Numbered from the stretch's first letter, positions 47,281 to 59,826 are shown. The stretch: 64,000 bases of DNA from Papilionanthe hookeriana x Papilionanthe teres (GCA_022702705.1 CM040439.1:34474930-34538929); one strand, 5' to 3'. Program-made: numbers and translations. Notes: generated by a model from the sequence alone, not told the origin.

Positions 47281-48977
47281 TGACCGGACGATTTACAGAC
47301 TTTTATTTTGCAAGAATTTATGAACTCAAATTTATATATGTTTATAATGATTTTGTAAAGTCCAAGCACTCAACGCAAGTATACGTATCGTATCAAGAAA
47401 TACGGGGCTACAATGGAGTCCTGGTTATCGATTCCACGGGGAAGCTATGAAGTAGAAGAAAGTGTTTCACGATAGGTAATGTAGCATCGAAATGCGATAC
47501 TCAAATTGCACTTAAAGTTTAATACTTCTACTACCATTATACGGAAAACGAGTAACAATTAATCAAACTACAATTACTTCAATAACTTTGAAAACAGAAT
47601 TAACTAACAGACACACACTAAGCTATATATTTGAAAGATTTTTGATAAATGAGAAAAGTATCTTTCCTCTTGCAATGAGAATATGATGTGTGGATGATAT
47701 GGAACAAATATATATGTTATTGTGCCAAATAAGAGTATAAATGTTTCTTTACCCTTAAAAGAGTACCCCCTCTTCCAAGCATGAAAAGAACATTGACATA
47801 TCCTAAGTTTAGTCACTAAATCTAAGGCTAGGTTGGGAGGATACCGACTCTCACTACGGAGCTCCCACTCACCCTTCATCTAGGGCTAACCTTCGAGTTT
47901 AGTTACTAATCTTAGGACCAAATTGGGGATCTCAACCTGTCACCCTGAAACCTCCAAATTGAAGTCCATCAAAACACATTTTCATATTTATTTGCACTCA
48001 ATTCCTATGAACTACGCAATTCATCCATGGAAATTGAATGGATTCTTCATTATTGTTGTAGGAGACTAAATACTTTCAGAATTAATGTTCAACAACATAT
48101 TTTAATAATTCAATTGGCCAGATCGAAAAGTAAATTAAGTTCGAAGTGAAAAACCATCACAATTTCTTAATACATTAAAAGCACTTCAAATCCACATCAA
48201 TCCATCATCACATCTCTATGCGAAGAAAGACGAAAGGAGACTACTCGGAATTCATGAAGAATATACAATAAAACATGGATTTTATATATAAAAGAAACGT
48301 CATACAAACCACAAAAAATACAACTTATCTCTTTCTCTTCCCCAATGCAATTCCCTTGAAGTTCCTTTGAATCATTTTCTCTCTTCTTTGCAACACTTCC
48401 CTCTTTAGAATGGAAAGGAAGAAGCAATCTCTCACTTTACTTCTTCTCATTCACTCCTTAGAGAAGAATTCCTCTCAAATTCTAACTTCAACACACTTTT
48501 CTCCTAAGCCCTAACACTCAACACACACACTCCCTCTCTAGAACTTCAGAATACACACTCAAAAAACACTCTATTTTCGTCCGAAAACGAGTTACTTATA
48601 AGTTAGAAACGAAATCCCAAGAGTTTCCATAGGTATCCCTTCAAAAAGTCGCCAAAACACCTCAAATTTGAATTCCATATACATTAGGAGCCGGCGGCGC
48701 CCGATAAGGCGCTGGCGGCACTCTATCGTCGATTTAATTGCTGAGTCTCTGGAAAATGGCGCCGACAGCGCCCATTCTAGCGCCGGCGGCGCCAGAACCT
48801 GTTTTCCTCCTTTTTGCTCCTTTTTCCTCCGAATTCATTCCTTTTCGCTTCTTTTCGCTCCAATCACCTAAAATCATACCTGCAACAAATCATGAAAAAT
48901 ATCTTTCTTTAAAGTGCAATATCACCAAAAATGGGTAAAATTATATAGCAAAAACAGTATATATTTTTGGTGCATCA
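47281..48977 (-). repeat. 5' LTR of the inserted Athila element
   Basis: Minus strand TGATGCACC (48977) to CA (47282-47281), 1697 bp. A GC-rich island with GCGCCGGCGGCGCC is at 48688-48800. The first ~100 bases resemble the starts of the other Athila LTRs (CACTTTAAAG and GTTGCAGGTATGAT-like strings). Confidence 0.9.
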
Positions 48978-48982
48978 GGAGG
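48978..48982 (+). repeat. Right 5-bp target duplication (GGAGG) of Athila insertion
   Basis: Identical to 40280-40284. Confidence 0.93.
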
Positions 48983-49171
48983 TAAGGTCCGTCACTCCCC
49001 TAATATTCCATATAAGAATTTTACACATTATGTCTTAATCCAGCCCTTCTAGAAGTCCTAGATTGGCTGGTGTTGGACACAATAGTATCACCTCCATGCT
49101 CACCATCAGAGTAAAAACCTACCACAGTCATAATATTTGTCTCATTCAATTATAGCAGCTCATTCCTTCTT
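48983..49171 (-). pseudogene. Start of L1 ORF2 (endonuclease) and inter-ORF spacer
   Basis: The minus strand reads ILIWNIRGVTDLT up to the insertion point. The frame continues across it as LNKIINLCRVHKP at about 40230-40279. WNIRG is the conserved start of the L1 endonuclease. Confidence 0.85.
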
Positions 49172-50488
49172 TTATTCTTCTTTTTTTTGTGACTTCTGAA
49201 TCATCCATTCATTTTCAAGATTCACATAAGCCTCCCTAGCCAAGAGGAGCATACTCCCCTCATTCTGCCTATCTCTCACAGTAGAGTCCTCTGGCAAATT
49301 GTTTGCAACCCCCAAGTTAGGGATATCCACAACCAGCTGAAAATCACCCTCTACAACACTATCTTTAACATCAGTCATAGAAGAAATAGCATCTTCCCGA
49401 TCCTTCAAGGCAATAGTATCGAAGCGAAGAATTAGCTCCGGCATCCGGCCCCGGAGGGTCGGTGAAGGGGAGCTATATCGGCCTCGACCACTAACTCAAG
49501 AGACAAAACGGCATCCGTCGGAGCAACGGAATCCAAAGAAACCACCCGCGTCCGTGGGCACCACAACATTCTACAGAGGTTCAGAAACCACGGACATGCC
49601 CCAAAGGTACCGCCGAGGCGGGGAGGAGCAACAGGGGCCTGAGCCAAAATAACTGAGCCATGGGGTGGAGAAGCTAGTGTAGAACGGTCCATAGGAGAAG
49701 GGGAGTTTCTAATAGACCGTCTTAATTCAGGATGTAGACGATAAAAGAGGTTTACAGAATGCCCAAACATGTGACAATGCTAACAGTAAGGAGGATGAGC
49801 CTCTAAGAAAACCTTCTACCAATACCCACTATGAGTACGAACCAATCCAATGATATTCAGGGTGTGGAAGTGTAATATCACGTTCAACCAGAATTCTAGC
49901 ATCAGATGGATCAGTTAAAGAGAAAGTGGAAGGGTCCATCTGCAGAGGGTTGTCGTAAGCAAAAGCTAAGGAATACAATGTTTCAAAATTAAACAGTTGC
50001 GACTTCAACCCAGGAAATCGAAGCCACACAGGGATAATGGGTGGTTCTTTCGTAGTATCAAATTCCACAGTCCATTTTAATACTTTCATAGCCCTATTCT
50101 CAATATGAATCACCTTCCTGGAGAAAACCCTAGCATAATCATCATCATTCGTGAGCTGAATAAGAATGTGCCTTCCGTCTAGCAAACCAACCTTCCAACT
50201 GCCTAACAACTTCATGGCCTCAAAGTACTTTCGAATCAGTTCCATCTTAGGATGCCCGTAAAGGAATTTCCCCACTAGGAAAAGCCTACAAGAAGACGCC
50301 AAGGTATTTCTCTCCGCATCGAAAAGAAGCAGAGCAGGCTTACCATTCTTACGCCCCGGTTTCTTAATAAAATCGTGACCACCACCATTCACCATGGCAT
50401 CGTGAAAAGATTGAGGAAACAAACATGAAGTGCAAGAATGAGAGGAAGTCGCCTCCACCACCGCCGCAAAGGACCGATCTAAAGCCAT
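49172..50488 (-). pseudogene. L1 ORF1 (DUF4283 RNA-binding protein)
   Basis: Starts MALDRSFAAVVEA on the minus strand. Residues ~50-200 form the DUF4283 region (LFLVGKFLYGHPKMELIRKY, then PVWLRFPGL). A zinc knuckle of the C-x-C-H-x-FGH type follows at about 49740-49790 (HCHMFGHSVNL), with a stop inside it and the last Cys changed to Phe. The C-terminal part continues in two more frames to 49172. Plant L1 ORF1 proteins bind LINE RNA. Confidence 0.88.
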
Positions 50489-50612
50489 AGCCGAAGAAAA
50501 AAACCAAAACAGGGGAAGATCTCACCTGGAAATGGCAGAAACAAGCCATCATCACTGCCAAGGGAAAACCCTAGCAGAGCCCCGACCTTCACCCGTCCGC
50601 ATCATCTCTACG
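50489..50612 (-). other. L1 5' UTR
   Basis: About 125 bp between the ORF1 start and the right target duplication. GC-richer than the surroundings. Confidence 0.6.
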
Positions 50613-50629
50613 TATATTATGTCAACATA

Positions 50630-50634
<5 letters not shown>
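50613..50634 (+). repeat. Right target-site duplication of the L1 LINE
   Basis: Matches 35743-35764 with one mismatch. Confidence 0.8.

Positions 50635-50706
<72 letters not shown>
50629..50706. repeat. (TA)n microsatellite
   Basis: More than 30 AT dinucleotides with one GT interruption near 50635. It forms the 3' side of the second L1 and overlaps the target site of the first L1. Confidence 0.97.
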
Positions 50707-50709
<3 letters not shown>

Positions 50710-53236
50710 CCAAAGAAGATCAAATATTATTAAAATCTAGTAGAGTTTTTTACATCTAACATGAGGGATATTAAGTAAATCCCCATGCACCGGAGGACTA
50801 AACAAAGAAGAAAAAAAAAAGGGAAGAACTACAAATGATCTCTTTTGAAGAAGCAACTTTTGTAGCTAAATAGTTTGTTGGTTGATTGCCTTCTCTATGA
50901 ATATGACTCCAAAGAACAGAGATAGAAGAAGCAATATTGAAAATCATATTCACCCAAATCTGAAAATACCAAGGAGCAATAGCTTTATGATGTAAAATTT
51001 GCACTAAAGGAAGAGAATCCATTTCCATATGAACATAGCAATGATTAAACTGAAGAGCTGTTTTTTTAATCCCCAATAAAAAGCTAATGCTTCAGCTTTA
51101 ATAGCAGTATGAACACTAACAGGTGCAAAAAAATACCACAAACAGTGTCCCTTATGATTTCGACACAAACCACCAATACCAGCAGCAGTAATTTTAAAAC
51201 TACCATCTGTATTTATTTTAAACCAAGGTGATTTAGCCGCTCTTTAAATAGTCAACTAAAAATTTTTAACAGCTGAGGTTTTTCTTGAAGAAAAAACTAA
51301 CTTCTGAATTTTGAACAGATAAGATAAAAAATTTTTATTGATATCTCGAGCAAAAGATAATTTGTTATTATAAATGACATTATTTCTGGCCATCCAAAAA
51401 AACCAAAAAAGAATAAATGGAATATAGAATTCTGCTGATTCTTTTCAATCCTGCCAACAAGCTTCAATGTTAATCCACTGAAAAAACTTTGAATCATTCC
51501 CAGTTGTATGAAAAACGGATTTCCAAACCTCTTGTACAATTCTGCAATGCAAGAAAAGATGATTAACGGATTCTTCATCTCTGTGACACAAATGACATCT
51601 TGAAGGAACCCAAAGACCCTTTAACTTTAGGATATCATCAGTGGGTTAAAACTGTCTAAATAATTTCCAGCAGAAAAAAGACATAGAAGGTGAAATGAAT
51701 TTATTCCATAACATGTCACCCCAATCATTTTTAGGCCAATTAAAACAGGTGCAGCAAATATATTTTGACAAGCTTTGATATTGGAAATTTTTGGAAATTA
51801 ATCAGTCTTCCTTCAAATGATGAATAGGCACTGACAATATCTTAGAATGAGTCTCCTTATTAACAATTGCACTAATCTTTGTTGAATCCCACTTATAAGC
51901 ATTCCAACAGTCAGCAACCTTTTGAATATTGGAATGTTGAATAAATCGATCCTTAAGAGAATCATTAAATAACCAATTATCAAACCAAAAATCAATTTGA
52001 CCATTTCCTACCTCCCAAACAAAAAGATCCTCAGCTTGAGCTCTGATTTTTAATAATTCTTTCCAATTCTTTGAATCACAACTTTAAATTGAGCTTGGGT
52101 AGGATGAACACCTGGGCAATATTTACCATGCATAAATTTGGACCAAAGAGAATTCTTCATTCTAAATTTAACCCACTATTTGCAGTAGAAAATAAAGCCT
52201 AAATGTTGAAAGCTCTTAAAACCAAGACCACCACTTGCAAAAGGTTTACACGAGTTATCCCACTTAGTCCAAGTGCATTTGCTTATGTTGTCATTCCGAT
52301 AGGAACTTATTGAAGGTAACTGAAAGCAATTTATGAGTACTTTTCTTCAGTTTAATCAATTGGGGAATATAAAATGGGAAGTTGTCAATACACTTTTAAG
52401 AAGGGTAATTTTTCCACCATTAGAAAGAAAAGAATTTGTCCAACATTAAATTTGAGAAGAAATCTTATCAAACACATCATCATAATGAGAAAGTTTCCTT
52501 CTACCTTTGATTAAAGGAAAACATAAATACTAAAGGAGATAATTAACTTCTTTAAAACCAGTATAATCTGAAATCCAATTCTTCTTATGTAAACTAATTT
52601 TGGAACTTGCTAAAAATTGGCATTTATCTTAATTAAAAGACATCCCAGAAATATCTTCAAATTCAGCTAAGCTCTTCATCAAACGCTTAATTGAGTTTTT
52701 GCCACCGTTAGAGAAAACAATAATATCATCTGCATAGGCTAAATGGCTGATCATACAGTTAGATCTATATTGATATTGAGTATAAGGATGTAATTGTTGT
52801 GCATGATTCAACATCCTACATAGATAGTCAAAAACCAATATGAAGATATAAGGAGATAATGAATCACCTTGCTTTATTCCTCTCCCTGCTTGAAAGAATC
52901 CATGATTGTCTCCATTAAGAAGAACACTATAATAAGTATTTTGAAGCCATTTAAAAATTAAATGACAGAAGTCTGCACTAAATCCTCTGGCAGTTAAGAC
53001 ATCAATAATAAAACTCTAACTTATAGAGTCAAATGCCTTAGAAAGATCCAATTTAAAGATAAGATTGAACCCTCTACAAGATTTATCAATGTCGGTAAGC
53101 AATTCTTGAGCTAAGAGAATATTATTAGTGATACATCTTCCCTTCACAAAAGGCTGATTGATAATCAGAGATTAAAACATCCAGATATGGTTGTAATCTG
53201 GTAAGAATGATTTGGTTAAGTATTTTAGAGAAGGTA
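50707..53236 (-). mobile_element. Second L1-type LINE (3' part), interrupted at 53236
   Basis: Minus-strand pieces: RT with RGIKQGDSLSPYIFILVFDY (near 52840-52895) and AYADDIIVFSNGG (52700-52740), zf-RVT region (51300-52100), and RNase H end with VHMEMDSLPLVQILHH and LWSHIHREGNQPTNYLA (51076-50798). It ends at the (TA)n tract. The RT reading is cut at 53236 by an Athila LTR; the missing 5' part probably lies beyond the window end. Many frameshifts and stops. Confidence 0.87.
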
Positions 53237-55088
53237 TGATCAACCTAAAAATATACTACTTTTTATGCTATATTTTATAATGATACTGCACTTTAAAGGT
53301 ATGTTTTCTTGTGTTTTTGGTTGTAGATCAAATTGAAGAATTTGGAGTGATTGGAGCAAAAGGAACAAAAATAAACCAAAATTGAGCATACCGGAGCAAG
53401 AAAGGTCGAGACGGAGCATACCAGAGCAAAACAGGTCAAACCAAACACTTTTGTACCTGTGTCTGGCGCCTATGAGCCATCAGATAGCGCTCAGCCGCTA
53501 GGCAGTGGTGCCTATGTGCCAAACTATAGGTGCATAGCCTCCATTTACGGTTTTTGGCATAACTTCTAGTAGATACGTCGGATTTAGACAATTTTTGAAG
53601 CTTTGCGAAGTGTGTCTCATGGGTAATTCATTGGGAATGATAAAATAAATTTTCTCGAAGAGTTTTGGTCAGTTAGAAGGAGTTATGATGGAATAGATGT
53701 GTCTCTTGGAGTGAAAAGGCACTTGAGGCACCCTTTAGAAGATTCATTGAATGTGACTCTTTTTGAAGAGACACTTAAGCATCTCTTGGGAAATTATAAT
53801 TTGATCTTGGAAACTCTTGAAGAAGAGGATTTAGATTAGGAGAAGATTAGAAGAGGAGAAGAAGGCTTGGAGAAGAAGTGAAAGCTTGGCGTGAGCCTAA
53901 GTGGGGCGACAAAGTGAGAGAGAAAGAGCGTTTGAGAGACTTTTTTCTTTTCTTTTCACTTTGTTCTTGGAAAGGATTGGAAGGAGATTGCTTTTGCTGT
54001 ACAATGAGAGTTTGATTTCTATCAAAGATAAGTATTTTCATTGTATTTTGGTTTGAATTTGGTACTTTGTTTGTATGGATTCAAAGTGTTGTTCAATGAA
54101 AAGTTATTGTTTCTCCATGTGTAGTGAGTAGTTTTTTTTACTCTTCCTTCTTACAATGAATTAATACAAATGTGTAGGATAAAGAATTGAGTATAGTTAG
54201 AATATATTGTGATGATTTTACTTTGATCTTCATTTACATGTAAACTTAATCAACTTGCATGTTAAAATCTGTTGTGAGAACATGTAAGAACCAATGCGTT
54301 ATTATCTCGATCAATTATTGGTAAGAATCACATGAGATTATATGGGTGAGAATGTAGTCCATATGGTTGAGTGCGAATAAATAGGGAGATATGCATGTAT
54401 AAAAGGTGTAGAATTAGAGGACTTTAGGATGACGGACTAAAGCCCCTAATTTGGTTTGATGTGAAAATTTTTGTTATGAAATGTTAGCCCCAGGTGGAAG
54501 GAGAAGAGGGAACTCTAGAGTGAGAGCTACTACCTTCCCTACCTAACCCATCTACAAGATTTCAAATCATCAAATTAACCTATATTCTTTATAGAACCAA
54601 GTAAGGTTAAAGAATATAATTGCTCCTATTTGTCACAATCTCTCTCGCTACTTGTTATACTTTTACACATGTAACTAATTTCATTGTATGAGGAAGAGTA
54701 TTTTTAATATATCCAACCCCACTTTCTAATTTTCTCTAAGTATTTTAGTTTAGGAGTAGAAGTAGTATTGTAGTGATAATTGTTAGATATAATCAAAACC
54801 AAACTTTTATCGACCTTCCAAGCTAAGGAGTGTTATTGTAAACTAGAACTTCTCTTGAAAGCCTCCGTGATTAACCTCGATCTCCGTGGGATCGATATTC
54901 GAGTTTTAATCAGAAAGCTCTATGTTACTTGATAACGATACGTATACTTGCGTAAAATCTCTACTATTTAAGGATAAAATTGCAATCTTACTTTGCTTTG
55001 GGGTCAAGTTTTTGACACTATTGTAAAGGAAGAAATTTAAACAAGAAAATTAAATGATTAAACTCTTGTATATTGTAATCGAAGATCA
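53237..55088 (+). repeat. Athila LTR, first of the array
   Basis: Starts TGATCAACC, ends CA (55087-55088) before AGTTTT and the PBS, 1852 bp. Collinear with 59827-61677 with frequent small differences. The GC-rich island is at 53455-53560. A junction-like string TCAAGTTTTTGACACTATTG also occurs about 84 bp earlier (from 55003). Confidence 0.9.
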
Positions 55089-55094
55089 AGTTTT

Positions 55095-55112
55095 TGGCGT
55101 CATTGCCGGAGA
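55095..55112 (+). other. Athila primer-binding site (first internal region)
   Basis: TGGCGTCATTGCCGGAGA, the tRNA-Asp-type site with three differences from the perfect complement. Confidence 0.82.
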
Positions 55113-55338
55113 TCGCAACGGTTGATCTTGACTTTTAGGAGGATTTTAGTTGAAGTATTTAGTCTTAGACATGGAAAATTGTAGTGTCGTAAAAACTGTT
55201 TTTGTGTGAATTTTTTTTTTTATGAAAAAGTGTTATGAAGAAACTGTTTGTGCAAAAAACAATATGTTTGTGAAAATATTTTCTTTTGTTTAAAAGATTT
55301 TTTGTTTAATTGTTAATGTATTGTATATTATGTTATGT

Positions 55339-57048
55339 ATGCGAACTAAAGGATCTGCAGCACATGTGCCTTATGATCCCGAGTTAGAAAAAATTAAAAA
55401 AATAAAAAAACAGAGAGGACTTGAGAAACTAGAAATGGAAATGGAAAATATTCAAAATAATAACTTGAAAAATCATCATAAATCATTAAGGGATTATGTA
55501 AATCCTACGATAGGTGAAATTCACTCAAGCATACAAAACCACGTGGTAGAAGGCTGACTCATTTGAACTAAATCTAGTGATTATCCAACGCGGTGCGAAC
55601 AACCGGTTTGGGGAACTCCTTCGGAGGATCCCTATTTACACTTATCATGTTTTCTAGAACTTAGTGTTACATTTCGTTATAACGATATGTCAGAAGATGT
55701 TGTTAAACTAAGACTTTTTCTTTTCTCACTAAGGGATAAGGCTAAAAGGTGGTTATACTCATTAGCACCTTGTTATATTAAAAATTGGAAGGAGTTAACG
55801 TAGAAATTCCTAGTTAAGTATTTTCCACCATCAATGACCACTAAACTTAGAAAAGATATTATCTCATTTTGTTAGTATGAAGGGGAATCAATATATAAAG
55901 CCTGGAAAAGATTTAATGAACTCCTAAGAAAGTGTCCACACCATGCTCTACCTGATTGATTAATCATTCAAATTTTTTACAATGGGTAAGTAGAATCCCT
56001 TAGCTCTATAATTGATGTTGCCATTTGGTGGTTTATTAATGTCAAAACTATTTGATGAAGCGTATGCATTAATTGAAAGAATGGCTACAAATGAATTTGA
56101 ATGACGCTCTGCGAGAGTAAATCCTAAAAAGGTAGTCGATGTTCATGATACAAATGTGATTGCAATTCTTGCATCTCAGGTTGTTGCAATATCAAGGACA
56201 TTAGACCAATTTAGAATGAACCAGCCTCAACTTACTCCAGTAAGTGAAGAAATTTATTAGGGCATATGATTGATTCTAACTTATCATATGAGACTTTAAA
56301 CACCATATACAACCCATATTCTAACTTTTACAACCCATGTTGGAAGAATCATCCTAATTTTAATTGGAATCATACTACTGGAGAGTCAAAGCCAACAATG
56401 AGAAAATAATCATGCAAATCACAATGGAAGTTGGAATATCGGGGGAACACAAACTATAGACCTTCATATCCAATGGACTCAACGAGATATCAACAATTTG
56501 GGGATAAGAAGATGTACATAGAAGAAGTGGTATTGCAAATAAGAAACCAGTTGCATAGTCAAAATGTTGAGATTAGAAACATAGAGAATCAATTGGGACA
56601 AATTGTTAATTCACTTAGCAATATACCCCAAGAAACACTTCCTAGCAACATTGAGATCAATCTTAAAGAGAACATTAATGAACAAGTAGAAGTTGTCCGA
56701 TTAAGAAGTGGAAGAGAGATAAAGGATGTTGCTAGAAATGAAAAAGAAGTTGTGACAGAAACAAATGAAACTAAAAGACCTAAAAAACATGATTTTAAGG
56801 AAATGGAAAAATTTATATCTCCAACTAAAATTAATTTAGAAAGACCGCCACCTTCATTTCCTGAAAGACTTAGACAGCATGAGTTGGATAAACAATTTTC
56901 AAATTTCTCGAAAGTACTTAAGAAGTTAACGATAAATATTCATTTCGCAAAAGCTTTGGAACGGATGCCGAGTTATATAAAGTTAATGAAGGAGATATTA
57001 AACAATAAAAGGAAATTTGGGGATTACGAGATAGTTTCACCAAGTTAG
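55339..57048 (+). pseudogene. gag: Athila gag, first copy
   Basis: ATG 55339 (MRTKGSAAHV) aligns with the ATG at 61927 of the second copy. An extra base near 55553 causes TGA at 55555. Capsid motifs survive in broken frames (RDKAKRWLYSLAP near 55735-55775). From 56431 to 57048 the C-terminal half is open for 205 codons (NTNYRPSYPMDSTR, LRSGREIKDV, KVLKKLTINIHFAKALERMP). The missing or shifted parts make it non-functional. Confidence 0.87.
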
Positions 57049-57420
57049 GAGTGCAGCGCTATACTTCAGAAAAAGCTTCCTCAGAAACTTAAAGATCCTT
57101 TTAGCTTTACAATTTCTTGTGCAATTAGAGAAAGATTATGCGAAAAAGCTTTATGTGATTTAGGAGTGAGCATTAATGTGATGCCTCTATCTATATTTAG
57201 AAGGTTAGGTTTAGCTGATATTTCTCTCACTACTATAACCCTTCGATTACGTCGATCGATCTATCATTTATTAAAAGGGATTATAGAAGATGTGCTTGTT
57301 AAAGTGGATAAAGTTATCTTTCCTTTGGACTTTATTGTATTAAAAATGGAGGACGACAAAAAAATCCAATTATTTTGGGGAGACCTTTCCTTATTCTTGA
57401 ACAAGCTATTATAAATGTGT
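57049..57420 (+). pseudogene. Athila protease, first copy
   Basis: Active site at ALCDLGVSINVMPLSIF (57148-57200), with DLG where many retroelement proteases have DTG or DSG. It continues with EDVLVKVDKVIFPLDFIVL. Frame changes occur near 57245 and 57370 (the GRP-like end is out of frame). Confidence 0.82.
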
Positions 57421-57896
57421 AAAAAGGAGAGTTGACATGAATATTAATGACCATGAAGTCACTTTTGATGTATGAGACTGTGAAATATCCAACTAAGAGA
57501 AAAGATGATGATTGTTTTTTGCTGGATGGAATTGATTATTTATGAAAAGACCATTTCCAAGAGAGTTTTGAGAGTAAGTTCACAGATGAGATCGAAATGG
57601 ACTTTCATGATGAGTTAAAAATGTTGTTTAAAGAAGACTGTATGTATGTTCAGGAGAGGTGTGAAATGATGGACGTTACCGAAAATAGTAAACTTTTAAT
57701 TCCATCTGTTGAAGAATCTCAAGAACTTAAGATGAATGTACCCCAAACAATTTTAAAGCCTACCTATTTAGGGAATTCATCTACATCTCCAGTCTTTATA
57801 ACTTCGGATTTGACTCAATCACAAGAAGAACCTGAATTGAATAATGAAATCAGTAAAAGATCTCCTAAGAAAGAGTTATTCAAAATCACTGAATGA
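57421..57896 (+). pseudogene. Athila protease-RT linker, truncated before RT
   Basis: Open frame 57597-57896 with MTILKPTYLGN-like text: LKPTYLGNSSTSPVFITSDL corresponds to the linker LKYMFLGESSTLLVIVSSEL in the 40285-48977 element. The sequence ends in KKELFKITE; RT, RNase H and integrase are absent after it. Confidence 0.7.
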
Positions 57897-59811
57897 CATA
57901 TTCCGTGGTATACATACAAAATGAATGAGATTCTGATGTTCGGGCAACCAGAGTAAACATTGGATATATCGGGTTATCGATGTTAGACCAAGCGCTTCGT
58001 GGGAGTCAACCCATGATTATCTTTGTTATTTGTTTAGTGTGATTGTTGTTATGTTGGATTGAAAAATAGTGAGATGTTGGACTTTGATCCTTCTTTGATT
58101 TGTAAGAGTAGTTTGGGTTAATGTTGTGAGGTTATGCATTGGTCTTGACTAAATTTGTATATAAGTTCTGGTAGAAGCAGTAGACGAGTCTGTTACGACT
58201 TAGTTTTCAACCAGAGCTGAGCATTACCTTGAAGCATGTAGAGTTTAGACTTGGACCACTCCATGTCAACTTTACTGAGTAAGGTCATGAACTTACTTAG
58301 TGCACACCATCTGGATGAACTGCACTATTTTTATTTACCAGATTGTGTTTACCTTAAACTTAGAGTAAACCTGAAATTGGAAACACATGAGTTTTTATAA
58401 TAGGGGAATTCTAGTCCAAGGGTGATAAACATATAGAAAATTTTATAATGCACCCACGTTATTAGTGTACTTTTTTCCGTTAGAAATTGGAAGAATGAAG
58501 GGGAAATGTGAGTAGAAGGGAGATCAAATTAACCTCAGTTGTTGTTTTTTATGAAATTTGTAAGTCTATGTATTGGATTTTGTGTCTAGTTTCAAGTTGA
58601 ATGAGTCACTGGAGACAACAAAACTTATCTTAATATTTTAAACTTGTTAACATCTAGCAATTCCTTTATAAAGTTTAAAATGTGTTCCTATTTAATCTTC
58701 AGTTTGTACTTGTTCTACTAATTAAAATTCTTTTATAGTGTTATGCCAAGCATGTTTAGGCTAGATTTACTTTCTACTTTGCAATATTCTACCAAGTGTT
58801 ATTTGTTGATATTTTTGTAGGATTTGTAGTAAATTGTAAAAGTGATCTTTCCACTACCGCATATTTTTGTACTTCATTGTTACACATGTTTGAGCTTAAG
58901 TATCGGGAGGAAAAAGAAAAATGTTTCAAATTTAAACCTTGTTTTCAAAACTATTACAGATAAATTTGTATTTTATTTCTAATGATTATTGTTATGTGGA
59001 GTCAACTTAAAGATGTTAGAATTTTATGTATATAAATTAAGTAGAAAAACTTCGTTGATATTTTTAGTGAAAAGGGTGAACCTAGAGTTAAGGATATTTA
59101 GTGGAGAATATGGTACAATGAATAACTATCTTTAGTCGGAAGAAATGTATTTTTGGAAAACTAAGGATTCTTAGTATTTTTATTTTCAAATATTTAAGGC
59201 TTTTTGAGAAAGTATTTTAAAAAAATACATCTTTTCAAGTGAAGTAAAGTAATAAGTTTTAACTTTAGAGGAGGATAGTGGAATTCAAAATCATTTAAGG
59301 ACTTCTCCAGATATAGTAATCCTCACATATATAAAAAAATGGACCGAAAAGATCCTTAAAAATAAACTAATAAAAAAAGAAAAGAATGGATCAAAAAGAT
59401 CCTGAAAAAGAAAAAAAAAGTGTGAGAAAAAGCTTGAGGAGAGTTCCTAATCAAATATTGGTTTCACTTGAGTCTTTTTAGAGTAAGGAACTTAGAACAG
59501 TCCTAAGCTTGCTTTTTGTACTTATATTAGTTAAATTATTTTAAAAGAGTTCTTAAGTCTAGAAAGTAAAGTTCATAGGATCCGAAGTTTGAAAAATCTA
59601 CATATTTTTCTAAATTAGATAGGAAAAGAAATCCCCAAGTTTGATGATAAATATCTTAAACCTCGAGGCTAGATCGATTCACTAGAAGTTCTTCTAGGTT
59701 GAACTATCCATTTTTAGAACAAATTTTAGCAATTCTAAAGGGTGGCCCATTACCTATAATCTACAAAAATTATTTTAAAAGTGTAGTATTACTTGAGGAC
59801 AAGTAATGTTT
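57897..59811 (+). other. Athila 3' UTR, first internal region
   Basis: Non-coding, AT-rich. It begins with the post-integrase block TGGGAGTCAACCCAT (57990-58004) and ends with CTTGAGGACAAGTAATG before the polypurine tract. No env-like ORF is seen. Confidence 0.7.
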
Positions 59812-59813
59812 AA

Positions 59814-59826
59814 GTTTGGGGGATTT
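59814..59826 (+). other. Polypurine tract of the Athila array
   Basis: GTTTGGGGGATTT before the LTR start TGATCAACC at 59827. Confidence 0.8.

Larger units (their letters stand above)
40285..48977 (-). mobile_element. Athila-type Ty3/gypsy element inserted in the L1
   Basis: Minus strand order: 5' LTR (48977-47281), tRNA-Asp PBS, gag, protease, RT, RNase H, integrase, 3' LTR (to 40285). It is flanked by the perfect duplication GGAGG, so it inserted as a unit into the L1 endonuclease sequence. All coding parts carry stops or frameshifts. No env-like ORF and no polypurine tract are seen between integrase and the 3' LTR, which suggests a later deletion there. Confidence 0.93.
35766..50612 (-). 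mobile_element. L1-type LINE, minus strand, interrupted by an Athila element
   Basis: Reading on the minus strand: 5' UTR (50612-50489), ORF1 (50488-49172), ORF2 start (49050-48983), a foreign Athila insertion (48977-40285), then the rest of ORF2 (40279-36327) and 3' UTR ending in CACCAAAAAG next to the target duplication. Without the insertion the LINE would be about 6.2 kb, a normal plant L1 length. ORF2 is frameshifted in many places, so it is dead. Confidence 0.9.

Noticed and set aside
50532..50759. ORF with a long Ile-Tyr repeat
   Set aside because: It is a translation of the (TA)n microsatellite.
57897..59811. env-like ORF expected in some Athila elements
   Set aside because: No reading frame of useful length and no membrane segment is present in this stretch.
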